From: Saliniradius amylolyticus
GTDB taxonomy: Bacteria > Pseudomonadota > Gammaproteobacteria > Enterobacterales > Alteromonadaceae
Direction: 5' to 3'
DNA length: 64,000 nt
Assembly (NCBI RefSeq): GCF_003143555.1
Contig: NZ_CP029347.1
Coordinates: forward strand, 1,984,001-2,048,000
The translations under genes were made by a program, and so were the position numbers. The number at the start of each line of letters is the position of its first letter. Within the stretch, counting starts at the first letter, position 1. Below the pieces are notes generated by a model that was given only the letters and a program-made list of their open reading frames with translations, had not been told where the DNA came from and ran no database searches. Positions 10,737 through 18,886 of the stretch are shown piece by piece.

Positions 10737-12026
10737 ATGAAGATAGAGAAGCTATACCAGATCGTTGACGCTGAGCACGAAGGCCGCACCTGCAAGGATC
10801 TCGATGACAAGGCCTGCCAGCGGGTACCGGGTAACTTCTTATTGATCTGCGCAAGCCTTATCATGACCAAGCTGGGGGATCTTCTGGCATCGCCCAAAAT
10901 CGTCTTAAGCTGGCTTCTGGGCAGCGCGGGGGCTGCGCCCGGGATTATTTCACTGCTGGTCCCCATACGTGAGTCCGGTTCACTGGTGCCCCAGCTGGCG
11001 ATTGGCGCCTGGGTGCGCCGCCACCCCAAACGCAAAGGGTTTTGGGTGATAGGCTCCGTGATTCAGGGCATGTGTGTGGCGCTAATGGCGGTGAGCCTAT
11101 GGACACTCTCCGGCAATCAAGCCGGTTTTGCCGTTTTGGGCCTGCTGGTGTTATTCAGCCTGGCCCGCGGTATGTGCTCGGTATCCATTAAAGACGTGCA
11201 AGGCAAAACCATTCCCAAAGGGCGACGCGGACGACTGTCGGGCTTAGCGTCCAGTGTCTCCGGTGCGTTAACCGTCGTGATTGGCCTGGCCTTTTTTAGC
11301 GGCGATGAAGACCCTACTTTGGCCTTCTATACCCTATTGTTGGCATTAGCCGCCGTATTATGGTTGTTTGCCGCGGTGGTATTTTCTCTGGTTGAGGAAG
11401 AGCAAGGCGAGACCCAGGGCGGCAATAATGCACTTAAAGACGCGCTGAAGAATCTCACACTGCTCAAAACCGACGCGCATTTTCGCGCCTTTGTCATCGC
11501 CCGGGCGCTGCTGATGGGTTCAGCCCTGTCCGCACCTTTTGTGCTGTTGCTGGCCCAGAATCAGAGCGCCTCGCCGCATACCTTCGCGGCCTTCTTGATC
11601 GCCAGCAGTTTAGGCACCAGCCTATCGGCCACCATCTGGGGCTGGCTGGCCGATGACTCCAGCCGCAAGGTGATGTTTAAGGGGGGTCTGTTTGCCGCCC
11701 TCGCCGCCTTAGCAGTATTGGCAGTGGATTTAAGTCAGATAAGCAGCAATATTTACCTTTATGCCGGGCTTTACCTGCTTTTAAGTATTGCCCACGCGGG
11801 CGTGCGCATTGGCCGCCAAACCTATATTGTGGATATGGCCGATGGTGTTAAGCGCACGGATTATGTGTCGGTCAGCAACAGCGTTATCGGGCTACTGTTG
11901 TTGGTAGTAGGTCTGATCTCGGCGGGCTTTGCTGCCCTCTCCACCCATGCTGCCCTGGCTTTCTTAGGCTTGATGGGGCTGGTTGGCAGCATCTGGACCT
12001 ACCGCCTGCCGGAGGTCAGTGAATAA
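10737..12026 (+). CDS. MFS family transporter
   Basis: Polytopic inner-membrane protein of 429 residues with about 12 hydrophobic segments and a central charged loop near VEEEQGETQGG. The substrate is unknown. The first 40 residues are charged and cytoplasmic, an unusually long N-terminal extension for an MFS carrier. I chose the ATG at 10737, six bases after an AAGGAG site that itself overlaps an in-frame GTG at 10731. It is probably co-transcribed with the DUF72 gene, and a hairpin follows. Confidence 0.8.
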   Translation: MKIEKLYQIVDAEHEGRTCKDLDDKACQRVPGNFLLICASLIMTKLGDLLASPKIVLSWLLGSAGAAPGIISLLVPIRESGSLVPQLAIGAWVRRHPKRKGFWVIGSVIQGMCVALMAVSLWTLSGNQAGFAVLGLLVLFSLARGMCSVSIKDVQGKTIPKGRRGRLSGLASSVSGALTVVIGLAFFSGDEDPTLAFYTLLLALAAVLWLFAAVVFSLVEEEQGETQGGNNALKDALKNLTLLKTDAHFRAFVIARALLMGSALSAPFVLLLAQNQSASPHTFAAFLIASSLGTSLSATIWGWLADDSSRKVMFKGGLFAALAALAVLAVDLSQISSNIYLYAGLYLLLSIAHAGVRIGRQTYIVDMADGVKRTDYVSVSNSVIGLLLLVVGLISAGFAALSTHAALAFLGLMGLVGSIWTYRLPEVSE

Positions 12027-12038
12027 TCTACCAAGAAA

Positions 12039-12065
12039 AGGCGCAAAAGTGATTCCTTTGCGCCT
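12039..12065. terminator. Bidirectional hairpin between convergent genes
   Basis: AGGCGCAAA at 12039-12047 pairs with TTTGCGCCT at 12057-12065. Read on the minus strand the stem is followed by TTTTC; on the plus strand by CTTCT. It lies between the stops of the MFS transporter and the TerB-like gene and could serve both. Confidence 0.65.
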
Positions 12066-12068
12066 CTT

Positions 12069-12521
12069 CTACTCAGACTGCTCTCGGGCATTCAACTTGG
12101 ATTGGATAAACTTACTGTGGGGCACGTAGAGTAAGTCCGCGATACGGCGGATGGTATGTTCCTCATGCTTGTCCAACTGCCCGTCTGCCAGAGCGAGCTT
12201 CCAGAGGTTTACCATCACGGTCTGTTTTTGCTCAGCGTCACAGCTGTCGTTCAGGACCCGGGTAAAGGTCATCATGTCGTTGGCACTATCGGTATGCTCG
12301 CCAGAGCGGTGCAGCAACTGTTCAGCCTGCTTATCGGAGAGATTAAACTGTTTCACCAACAGCTGATGCATCATCTGGGTTTCGTCTTCGGCCAGCTCAC
12401 TGTCAGCGCGAATCACCTCCATGTAGAGCACCGCCGTAGCAATATCGGTCTTGATACGACCTTGATCACTACTGTCTTCCTGCTTCAGCTGCTCTACCCA
12501 ATTCTTCAACGATTTAATCAA
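12069..12521 (-). CDS. TerB-like protein
   Basis: Cytoplasmic all-helical protein of 150 residues resembling the TerB/DjlA N-terminal fold. It shows the acidic repeat DIATAVLYMEVIRADSELAEDE and the second half MVNLWKLALADGQLDKHEE. TerB-fold proteins bind metal or take part in stress modules; the role here is unknown. The TTG start at 12521 has GGGAG upstream and lies two bases after the stop of the EAL gene, so the two are probably translated as a pair. Confidence 0.75.
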   Translation of the reverse strand: MIKSLKNWVEQLKQEDSSDQGRIKTDIATAVLYMEVIRADSELAEDETQMMHQLLVKQFNLSDKQAEQLLHRSGEHTDSANDMMTFTRVLNDSCDAEQKQTVMVNLWKLALADGQLDKHEEHTIRRIADLLYVPHSKFIQSKLNAREQSE

Positions 12522-12523
12522 AG

Positions 12524-13351
12524 CTACTCCCAGTTAATATCTTCAGGGGCTGCCATACGCATAAATTGAGGTTTACACAGATAGTAGCCCTGCATATAGC
12601 GAACCCCATTAAATTTTAAAAAGAAATACTCTTCTTTGGTTTCCACCCCCTCTGCCACTACCATGATGTCTAAGGCATCGGCGGTCATCTTGATACCACG
12701 TAATATGGCCTGCTTGACCTTATCCTTGTGGATGTCCCGGGTCAACAGCATGTCCAGCTTCAGAATATCTGGTTGAAACTGAGCCAAAAGGTTCAACCCC
12801 GCGTAGCCTTCGCCAAAATCATCAATGGCAGTCAGGAAACCTCGTTGCTGGTATGTTTTGAAGATTTCAACAATCTTAGTGCTGTTAACCTTCTCATGCT
12901 CGGTCACTTCAAAGGTAATATTGTCTCTCGGATATCCAGACTCTCGGGCAGCGCGTAAGGTCTGCTTCAGACAGGCTTCTGGCTCATATACGGCATTGGG
13001 CAGGAAGTTGATACTGATTCTGGCATCTTTATCCAGTTTGCTGGCTTCCCGAATCGCCGTCACACGACAGGCCTGATCGAAGCTGTACAGGTTATCCTGA
13101 TTCACTTTGGAAAAGACTTCGCCCGCACCTTCACCGTTAATTCCCCGCACCAAGGCTTCATGGGAAAAAATCTCCCGTCTTTCCACATCCACAATAGGCT
13201 GAAAGGCCATGGCGATTTCAAAGTCCAGTGCGTCTTCACAGGAGCAGTTAGAGCAAAGTCCACCGGACGGCTCCTGTGGTGCTAACTTCTCCGGCGTGAC
13301 TCTCTCAACAGCTGCCATAAGATCTCCCGTATTTTTCTGGGGTTTGTTCAT
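12524..13351 (-). CDS. EAL-domain cyclic-di-GMP phosphodiesterase
   Basis: Single-domain EAL protein of 275 residues predicted to hydrolyse cyclic di-GMP. The catalytic set is complete: Glu65 in the EAL triplet (EALVRG), Asn115, Glu148, Asp177-Asp178, Lys198, Glu234, Glu237 and Gln254. This argues for an active enzyme rather than a degenerate binder. The N-terminal 45 residues carry a cysteine cluster (Cys33, Cys36, Cys38) that could bind metal or sense redox state. There is no membrane helix. It is 16 bases downstream of the flavin oxidoreductase gene and 2 bases upstream of the TerB-like gene. Confidence 0.88.
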   Translation of the reverse strand: MNKPQKNTGDLMAAVERVTPEKLAPQEPSGGLCSNCSCEDALDFEIAMAFQPIVDVERREIFSHEALVRGINGEGAGEVFSKVNQDNLYSFDQACRVTAIREASKLDKDARISINFLPNAVYEPEACLKQTLRAARESGYPRDNITFEVTEHEKVNSTKIVEIFKTYQQRGFLTAIDDFGEGYAGLNLLAQFQPDILKLDMLLTRDIHKDKVKQAILRGIKMTADALDIMVVAEGVETKEEYFFLKFNGVRYMQGYYLCKPQFMRMAAPEDINWE

Positions 13352-13367
13352 CGTTCATAAGCAGATC

Positions 13368-14330
13368 CTAAGACCAGAATCGCTTAAATTGCTCGACCGC
13401 TCGAAACGCGGCCTGCGTGGAACCTCCGGCACTCCAATCTCCTAGCGCGGCGACAGACTGCTCTGGCTTAAAAATCATTCCCGGCCCTTCAGCTTCATGA
13501 CTGAGTCTAGCGTAACGCCAAAAATGTTTGTAATGGTGCACCACATTCACAGCTTCGCCTGTAACTTGCTGTAGCTCGTTAACCGCAGTGGACAACACTT
13601 CATCCTGATCTGACCGATGCAGCTGTGCCGACGCCTCGTGAGTCAACTGGATAACCCAGACAGACTCCTCTCTGTCTCGTCGTGGCTTGGCACTGTCATT
13701 AAGCATCAACTGAACCGGCCCTTGTTTTGGATAGATAATATCTGCTTCGGTGTTCAACCGTCGCTGCGGTTGCACTGCAACGCTCCAACAAGGTAACCAG
13801 TCCAACTCATCCACGGCTGGCCCCCCTAGGTGTTCGGCCAAAATTGGCTGAGTCTGTGGCCACGGGGCGGTTAATACCACCCAATCAAAGCCACCGTATT
13901 TTCCTTCCTGTTCATCCCACAGCATCCAGCCCGATTGGGTTCTTTGCATGTGCTTAATACGTACCGAGAGACAGAGTTCGACACGCTTCAGGTAGTGACG
14001 GCACAGACTGTTCATGCCAGGAGTAAAGACGAACCGACAGGGTTCGGCAGATTCGGGGACTAGTTGGCCATCATAAATAAAGCCTTTGGCTTGCCAACGC
14101 GCCACGAGCTGCTGTGGCATCAGACGTTGCAGAAACTGACAAAAACGTGGGTCTGTGGCTCGGATCTCACAGGCCCCAATATCAAAGTTACCCCAATCCG
14201 TTCGTTTGTGGGTTAACCGACCGCCTCGCCCCCGGGATTTTTCGAACACCGTTACCTGATGGCCCGCATCCTTTAGAAAGTCAGCCACCAGGCTGCCTGT
14301 GAACCCAGCTCCAACTACAGCTATTTTCAT
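13368..14330 (-). CDS. FAD-dependent oxidoreductase (renalase-like)
   Basis: Flavoprotein of 320 residues with an N-terminal Rossmann dinucleotide site (GAGFTG at 7-12), then the FAD-contacting FEKSRGRGGRL and a C-terminal GDWSAGG segment that typically closes over FAD. The overall pattern resembles renalase-like NAD(P)/FAD oxidoreductases; the substrate is unknown. It follows the sterol-desaturase-like gene by 56 bases and precedes the EAL gene by 16, all on the same strand. Confidence 0.8.
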   Translation of the reverse strand: MKIAVVGAGFTGSLVADFLKDAGHQVTVFEKSRGRGGRLTHKRTDWGNFDIGACEIRATDPRFCQFLQRLMPQQLVARWQAKGFIYDGQLVPESAEPCRFVFTPGMNSLCRHYLKRVELCLSVRIKHMQRTQSGWMLWDEQEGKYGGFDWVVLTAPWPQTQPILAEHLGGPAVDELDWLPCWSVAVQPQRRLNTEADIIYPKQGPVQLMLNDSAKPRRDREESVWVIQLTHEASAQLHRSDQDEVLSTAVNELQQVTGEAVNVVHHYKHFWRYARLSHEAEGPGMIFKPEQSVAALGDWSAGGSTQAAFRAVEQFKRFWS

Positions 14331-14386
14331 TATTCTCTATGAGGGTTAACAACGATGAGATAATTACGAAGGGCTGGCCGCAAAGA

Positions 14387-15382
14387 TCAATCCATCTGAG
14401 ATGTTGCTACAGGGGCTTTTTTAGATAAACGCGGTTTGATGCGTTGCCAGTTGTCTGTGAAGGGTTTCAAATACAACTGCTTCATTGTCTGATGACCGGG
14501 ATCGCCACGCCCCACGCCAAAGCGCACCCGTTTCACCTCAGACGACTTGATAAGCGTACCGAACAGACGATCCCAGACGGCTAATGCCGACCCCAGATTG
14601 CGATCGAAGTGCGCCGGGTTGTCACTGTGATGAACCTGGTGCTGCGCCGGGCTTATCCACCATTTTTCAATGCGATCACCAAAGGGCAGCCACACATGGG
14701 AGTGGCGTAAGTTGGACCCCAGTGCGTTAAAGGCAAACACAAATACGTTAGCCCCCAGTACATCGAACATGGACAGCGCAGGACCAAACAAGTAATACCC
14801 CAGCCCGACGGCCACACCTTGTGCCAGGCCCATCCGACAGGCATAGAGGTAGCTTTCCAGCGGGTGGGAGCGGTAGATGGTCATGGGCGTTAGTACCCGC
14901 GCCGAGTGATGCACCTTATGGTAGTCCCATAAAAATGGCACCTTATGCAGCAGGTAATGCAATAAGAATCGAGTGAAGTCATCCAGCAGAAACAGCAGTA
15001 GCGTGAAGCTGGCAATCACCACCGCTTCGTTTTGGCTCAGTGGTGGAATAACACCGAACAGCGACTCCAGCGCCCCAGACAACCCCATGGCAATGGGCAC
15101 CATGGTGACAATAAAGGGCGCAAACATCAGAGCTTTCAACGGCTTGTTAAGCAAAAACAAGCCATAGTCCAGCTTGGCCGACTGATGCCACCATATTTTA
15201 GGATTAAACAGATATCGGCCAAAGTCTCGCCAACGAAACTGACCATACTTGAGATAAAAGGCGGGAATGGCCAATAGCAGCGCACCGAGCAGATACAGCC
15301 CGTAGATGCGTTTATTGGCATCCAGCAGATAACCGGGCAGCTCAGAGAGCCCGGTTATACCTTGCTGAAACCATTCCCACAC
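14387..15382 (-). CDS. Sterol desaturase / fatty acid hydroxylase family protein
   Basis: Membrane-bound di-iron oxygenase of 331 residues. The histidine clusters of the family are visible: His142/His146 in HYLLH, 155-159 HKVHH, and 248-252 HQVHH, with several membrane helices in the first 130 residues. The product ends with a charged tail. The start is GTG at 15382 behind GAGGAGAAGG. It lies 11 bases after the TonB-dependent receptor and is probably in the same operon, which suggests a link between an iron-requiring lipid modification and iron supply. The substrate is not known. Confidence 0.85.
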   Translation of the reverse strand: MWEWFQQGITGLSELPGYLLDANKRIYGLYLLGALLLAIPAFYLKYGQFRWRDFGRYLFNPKIWWHQSAKLDYGLFLLNKPLKALMFAPFIVTMVPIAMGLSGALESLFGVIPPLSQNEAVVIASFTLLLFLLDDFTRFLLHYLLHKVPFLWDYHKVHHSARVLTPMTIYRSHPLESYLYACRMGLAQGVAVGLGYYLFGPALSMFDVLGANVFVFAFNALGSNLRHSHVWLPFGDRIEKWWISPAQHQVHHSDNPAHFDRNLGSALAVWDRLFGTLIKSSEVKRVRFGVGRGDPGHQTMKQLYLKPFTDNWQRIKPRLSKKAPVATSQMD

Positions 15383-15393
15383 TCGCCTTCTCC

Positions 15394-17607
15394 TCAGAAG
15401 TGATACTTATAACCCACAAACGCCTGCTGAGGCTTAGTGGGACGCGCACCGTAAGGACGGCGACTGCCAATTTCCACCTCATCCAGCAGGTTATCGAGCT
15501 TCAGATACAGCTGGCCGTTGGCGCTGACATCATAGCTGGCCGACAGATCCACCAGCGTATGGCTTGGCACCACTTTACCGGAAAGTACCACACCCTGCCC
15601 GGCCGCTTCGCGCATTTCGCCGGTGTGATTCACCAGCAGCGTCACCCGCCAGTCACTGGCCGCAACGCCTACCGTCAGAGTCAGCACATTATCAGGCAAA
15701 TAGGGCACCTCATCACCGGGGTCGACCTCACCCCAAAGATCGAAGTCCGAATCCAGGCCCTGTTTAAACTCTGACTGGGTATGGGTATAAACCACCGACC
15801 AGGGCAATGTCAGCTCACCGGTTACACGCATATAGCTGTTGATGCTGGCTTCCAGTCCGTACACCTCGACCGCCCCGGCATTAAAGTCCTGATCCAGATC
15901 ACCATCGCTGGCACAGCTGGCGGCCGTCGAGAAGGAGCAGCTTTCTTTCAGGTTATCCACGTCATTAAAAAAGCCCACCACTTCGGCCTGGGAGGCGCCG
16001 TTACGGTAGCGCCAGCCCAACTCATAGTTGAGACTCTTCTCCGGTTCGATGCGCTTATCCTGCAGCGGACTGGTAGGCACAAAGCCTTTGTGTACCCCGG
16101 CGAAGACCGACTGCTGTTCATCCACCCGATACAAGGCGCTGGCGGAGGGCAACCAGATGCGATGCTCCTTACGCTGCCAGTCATCGCCGGCATTCGGCTT
16201 GCGATTGCGATTGCGATAGTAACCGTCGATATCTTCACCGCGAGTGCCCAGTGTAAAGGCCCAGTCTCCAAGCTCAATCCGGTCCTGAATATACACCGAC
16301 CAGGCACGAGTCGTTTCCAGGTTAGTGGTGGTGGCACGCACGCTTTCACCGGTGGCGACCATCTGACCGTCGGTCATCAGGAAGTTCTGCTCAGTATGGT
16401 TGCGCTGAATTTCATCCTGATGGAAACGCACGCCGGCTTCCAGGTTGTGGGTCACACCGGCCAGAGTCACTGGCATGGCACCATCCATCTGCACGCCCTG
16501 AGAATAGTACTCCCGGGCGTTATCGCCCAGCACCAGAATCTGCTGAATGCTGGCATCTCTCTCGCCGGTCAGCACCTGGTAATAGTCCCAATATTGCTCT
16601 GGGTCAGTGAGCACGGAAAGCAGGCTTGGTACATTGCCGCCCTGGGAACTGGTAAAGCGATTGAGCTTCTCCCAGCTGCGCTCAAAGTCATGGCGATAAG
16701 CACGGGTGGTGACATCCAAACTCTGCCAGCTCAGATGGTGTGTCAGTTGCAGCTGGCTGTGCTGCCAGTCCATCTCGGCCAGCTGGGTAGCGGCGTAGCG
16801 TCTTAAGGGATTGACGGCAAAGTCGCCGTCGGTCAGGCCCAGATAGGTTTCATCTGACACCTCGTCGGCATAACTGGCTTTTACTTCCAGCAACTGATCA
16901 ACCGACTGACTGGACAGATCCCAGTTGGCCTTAAACATCAGGTCGTTTTTCTCAAAACCGGTATCGCCACCGCCATCCAGCTCTTTAAAACCATCGGTCT
17001 GAACCCTCAAGCCTTCCAGCAGATAACCAAAATCGCCCTGAGTATCGCCGTAATACGCATGGGCCTTGGCGTAGCCATCACCGCCCAGACTCAAATCCAC
17101 CATGCCTTCGCCACTTAGTGGCACCGGACGGGTGACCAGATTCAGAGTACCGGCCACAGTATTGGGGCCATACTGAATGGTACCCGGCCCTTTGGTGACT
17201 TCCACCGCCGTCATACGGCTGGTCATGGGAAAATAATACGCTGCCGGAGCCGAGTAAGGCGCCGGGCCTATCAGCACCCCATCTTCCATAATATTGATTT
17301 TCTTACTGCGTTCCGGCGTTACACCGCGAAAGCCGATATTCGGCCGCAGACCATAACCGTCCTCACTGCGGATATTTACCCCAGGCACCTGAGCCAGAAT
17401 GCGACCGATATCGTCATACTCAAACTTCGCCAGTGCCTGCTCGTCCAGGCGCGTGACCGAGCCTGCAGTGGCCGACAGTTGCTGCTCGGTGCCGATCACA
17501 CTAACCCGCTCAATGTTGCTGGTTTCATCACCTTCGGCCAACGCCGGTAAGGTCAGTGCCGCCAGTACAGACAGGCTCAGAGGACGCATTAGTAATGTTT
17601 TTTTCAT
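15394..17607 (-). CDS. TonB-dependent outer-membrane receptor (FecA-like)
   Basis: Outer-membrane gated channel for a ferric complex or other scarce ligand. The 737 residues comprise a signal peptide (about 1-24), a possible TonB box (IERVSVIGT), a plug domain (about 40-155, with IGRILAQVPGVNIR and the VTKGPGTIQYGPNTVAGTLNLVT stretch), and a 22-strand-type barrel ending in aromatic YKYHF. The sequence is closest in character to ferric dicitrate-type receptors. The ATG overlaps the imelysin gene stop by one base. The absence of a long N-terminal signalling domain argues against FecIR-style transcription signalling. Confidence 0.9.
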   Translation of the reverse strand: MKKTLLMRPLSLSVLAALTLPALAEGDETSNIERVSVIGTEQQLSATAGSVTRLDEQALAKFEYDDIGRILAQVPGVNIRSEDGYGLRPNIGFRGVTPERSKKINIMEDGVLIGPAPYSAPAAYYFPMTSRMTAVEVTKGPGTIQYGPNTVAGTLNLVTRPVPLSGEGMVDLSLGGDGYAKAHAYYGDTQGDFGYLLEGLRVQTDGFKELDGGGDTGFEKNDLMFKANWDLSSQSVDQLLEVKASYADEVSDETYLGLTDGDFAVNPLRRYAATQLAEMDWQHSQLQLTHHLSWQSLDVTTRAYRHDFERSWEKLNRFTSSQGGNVPSLLSVLTDPEQYWDYYQVLTGERDASIQQILVLGDNAREYYSQGVQMDGAMPVTLAGVTHNLEAGVRFHQDEIQRNHTEQNFLMTDGQMVATGESVRATTTNLETTRAWSVYIQDRIELGDWAFTLGTRGEDIDGYYRNRNRKPNAGDDWQRKEHRIWLPSASALYRVDEQQSVFAGVHKGFVPTSPLQDKRIEPEKSLNYELGWRYRNGASQAEVVGFFNDVDNLKESCSFSTAASCASDGDLDQDFNAGAVEVYGLEASINSYMRVTGELTLPWSVVYTHTQSEFKQGLDSDFDLWGEVDPGDEVPYLPDNVLTLTVGVAASDWRVTLLVNHTGEMREAAGQGVVLSGKVVPSHTLVDLSASYDVSANGQLYLKLDNLLDEVEIGSRRPYGARPTKPQQAFVGYKYHF

Positions 17608-18818
17608 CAGTCGTTATCCCCCGCACTGGTTTCCGGCAGCTCCAGGGCCAGACTATTGATAAAGTCGGACTTCATGGTGTCGGTGACCTTTTTCACCTCA
17701 CCGTGCAAGGCTTCGACACTGTCCGGGTTGTTCTGAAGTGCTTCGGCCAGAGAGGCGTCAAAACCCTCTGTATTATTGATGGCCATTTGCAGATCCCCCA
17801 GCAGTCGCTCGGCGGTCTCGCTATCACCCACATCGTTAAGATAATCATCGAAGCCGATGCCAGACTCCGCATCCATCCCGCCTTGCAGCATATGTAACAA
17901 GCCGGTCAGATTGGCGTGAATATTCTCTATCGAGTGATTGGCGTACTGCGACTCGACGTTGTCGGCACAAGGCTCGGCGCCGCAGTCGTTGGCAAACAGG
18001 CCCAAAGGTGTCGCCAACTTGGCATCCTTGGTGGTTTCGGTGATATAAAACAACGCATCGGACACTTCATTCACGGCCTCATGGGCAGTAGCGTAGATAC
18101 TGTCCGGCAGACCGGCGTTTTTCAGACGAAAACCATAGCCGCTCTCGCCCTGCCATTGCTCGACAAGCTCATCGGCGCTGTTCTTTAAGTCGCTGACGAC
18201 GATTTCAGCGAAGTCACAGCGGGCCTGACGTTTTTGATCATCGGTCAGGTCGAGCCAGCCGTCCGGCTCGGTACCGGCAATAGTGCACTGATGATTCAGA
18301 TCTTCGTTAAACAGCAGGTATTCCAATGCATCCAGCCCCCTGCGACTGTTGGTTCGCAGGCTAATGTCATAGCCTTCTTCCCGGGACAGCATCACTTCCT
18401 GATCCACCGAGCAGGCGCTGGTGTTCGGCCAGGAGTAGATGCGGTTTCGCAACGTAGAGCTGTTATCCGTGAGCGGGCCAATCTGCATTAATTCGGCCTG
18501 CTGCCAGTCGCTCATCACCGTACGCCAGTCCTCACGGGCCTGGTCAAGGGTCGTGTCCGTATCGCCACTGCTACTGAGTGCCTGACAATATGCCGCCACA
18601 CTGTCCTGTTGATGGATTAAGTCGGCCTGAAACTGCTGATAGGTGGGCAGGATCACCTGATCCACCACGCTTTCCAGCAGTTGGTTCTGATCAAAATCCG
18701 TTTGCACCGGCTGCGACGGTGAGCCGAAATCCTCACCCTGACTCTGGCTACTTGACTCGCCGCAACCTGTGGCAATCAGCGCAGAAGCGCAGGCAAAAAC
18801 AAGGGGATGTAACCTCAT
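17607..18818 (-). CDS. Imelysin family lipoprotein (iron-regulated, IrpA-like)
   Basis: Periplasm-facing lipoprotein of 403 residues. The signal peptide ends in a lipobox at Cys19 (LIATGC). The mature part matches the imelysin/peptidase-M75 fold, including the helical motif GLDALEYLLFNED, which stands where GxHxxE occurs in canonical members. The histidine is replaced, as in IrpA-like proteins, so peptidase activity is doubtful. Imelysins are linked to iron acquisition; one or several domains bind at the membrane surface. It is translated directly before the TonB-dependent receptor. Confidence 0.85.
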   Translation of the reverse strand: MRLHPLVFACASALIATGCGESSSQSQGEDFGSPSQPVQTDFDQNQLLESVVDQVILPTYQQFQADLIHQQDSVAAYCQALSSSGDTDTTLDQAREDWRTVMSDWQQAELMQIGPLTDNSSTLRNRIYSWPNTSACSVDQEVMLSREEGYDISLRTNSRRGLDALEYLLFNEDLNHQCTIAGTEPDGWLDLTDDQKRQARCDFAEIVVSDLKNSADELVEQWQGESGYGFRLKNAGLPDSIYATAHEAVNEVSDALFYITETTKDAKLATPLGLFANDCGAEPCADNVESQYANHSIENIHANLTGLLHMLQGGMDAESGIGFDDYLNDVGDSETAERLLGDLQMAINNTEGFDASLAEALQNNPDSVEALHGEVKKVTDTMKSDFINSLALELPETSAGDND

Positions 18819-18845
18819 AATGCACCTTTAATTAGAAACACAAAA

Positions 18846-18867
18846 GGCCCGCATCGGCGGGCCTGAC
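18846..18867 (-). terminator. Terminator after the DUF4856 gene
   Basis: GGCCCGC pairs with GCGGGCC around a four-base loop, and TTTTGTG follows on the minus strand. It sits between the DUF4856 gene and the imelysin gene. It probably reduces rather than abolishes read-through, giving excess expression of the first gene. Confidence 0.75.
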
Positions 18868-18886
18868 TCTATTTTAATGAACGGAA

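Noticed and set aside
15781-16806. A 341-codon frame opposite the TonB-dependent receptor
   Set aside because: It is antisense to a well-supported gene, has no recognisable product and no ribosome site.
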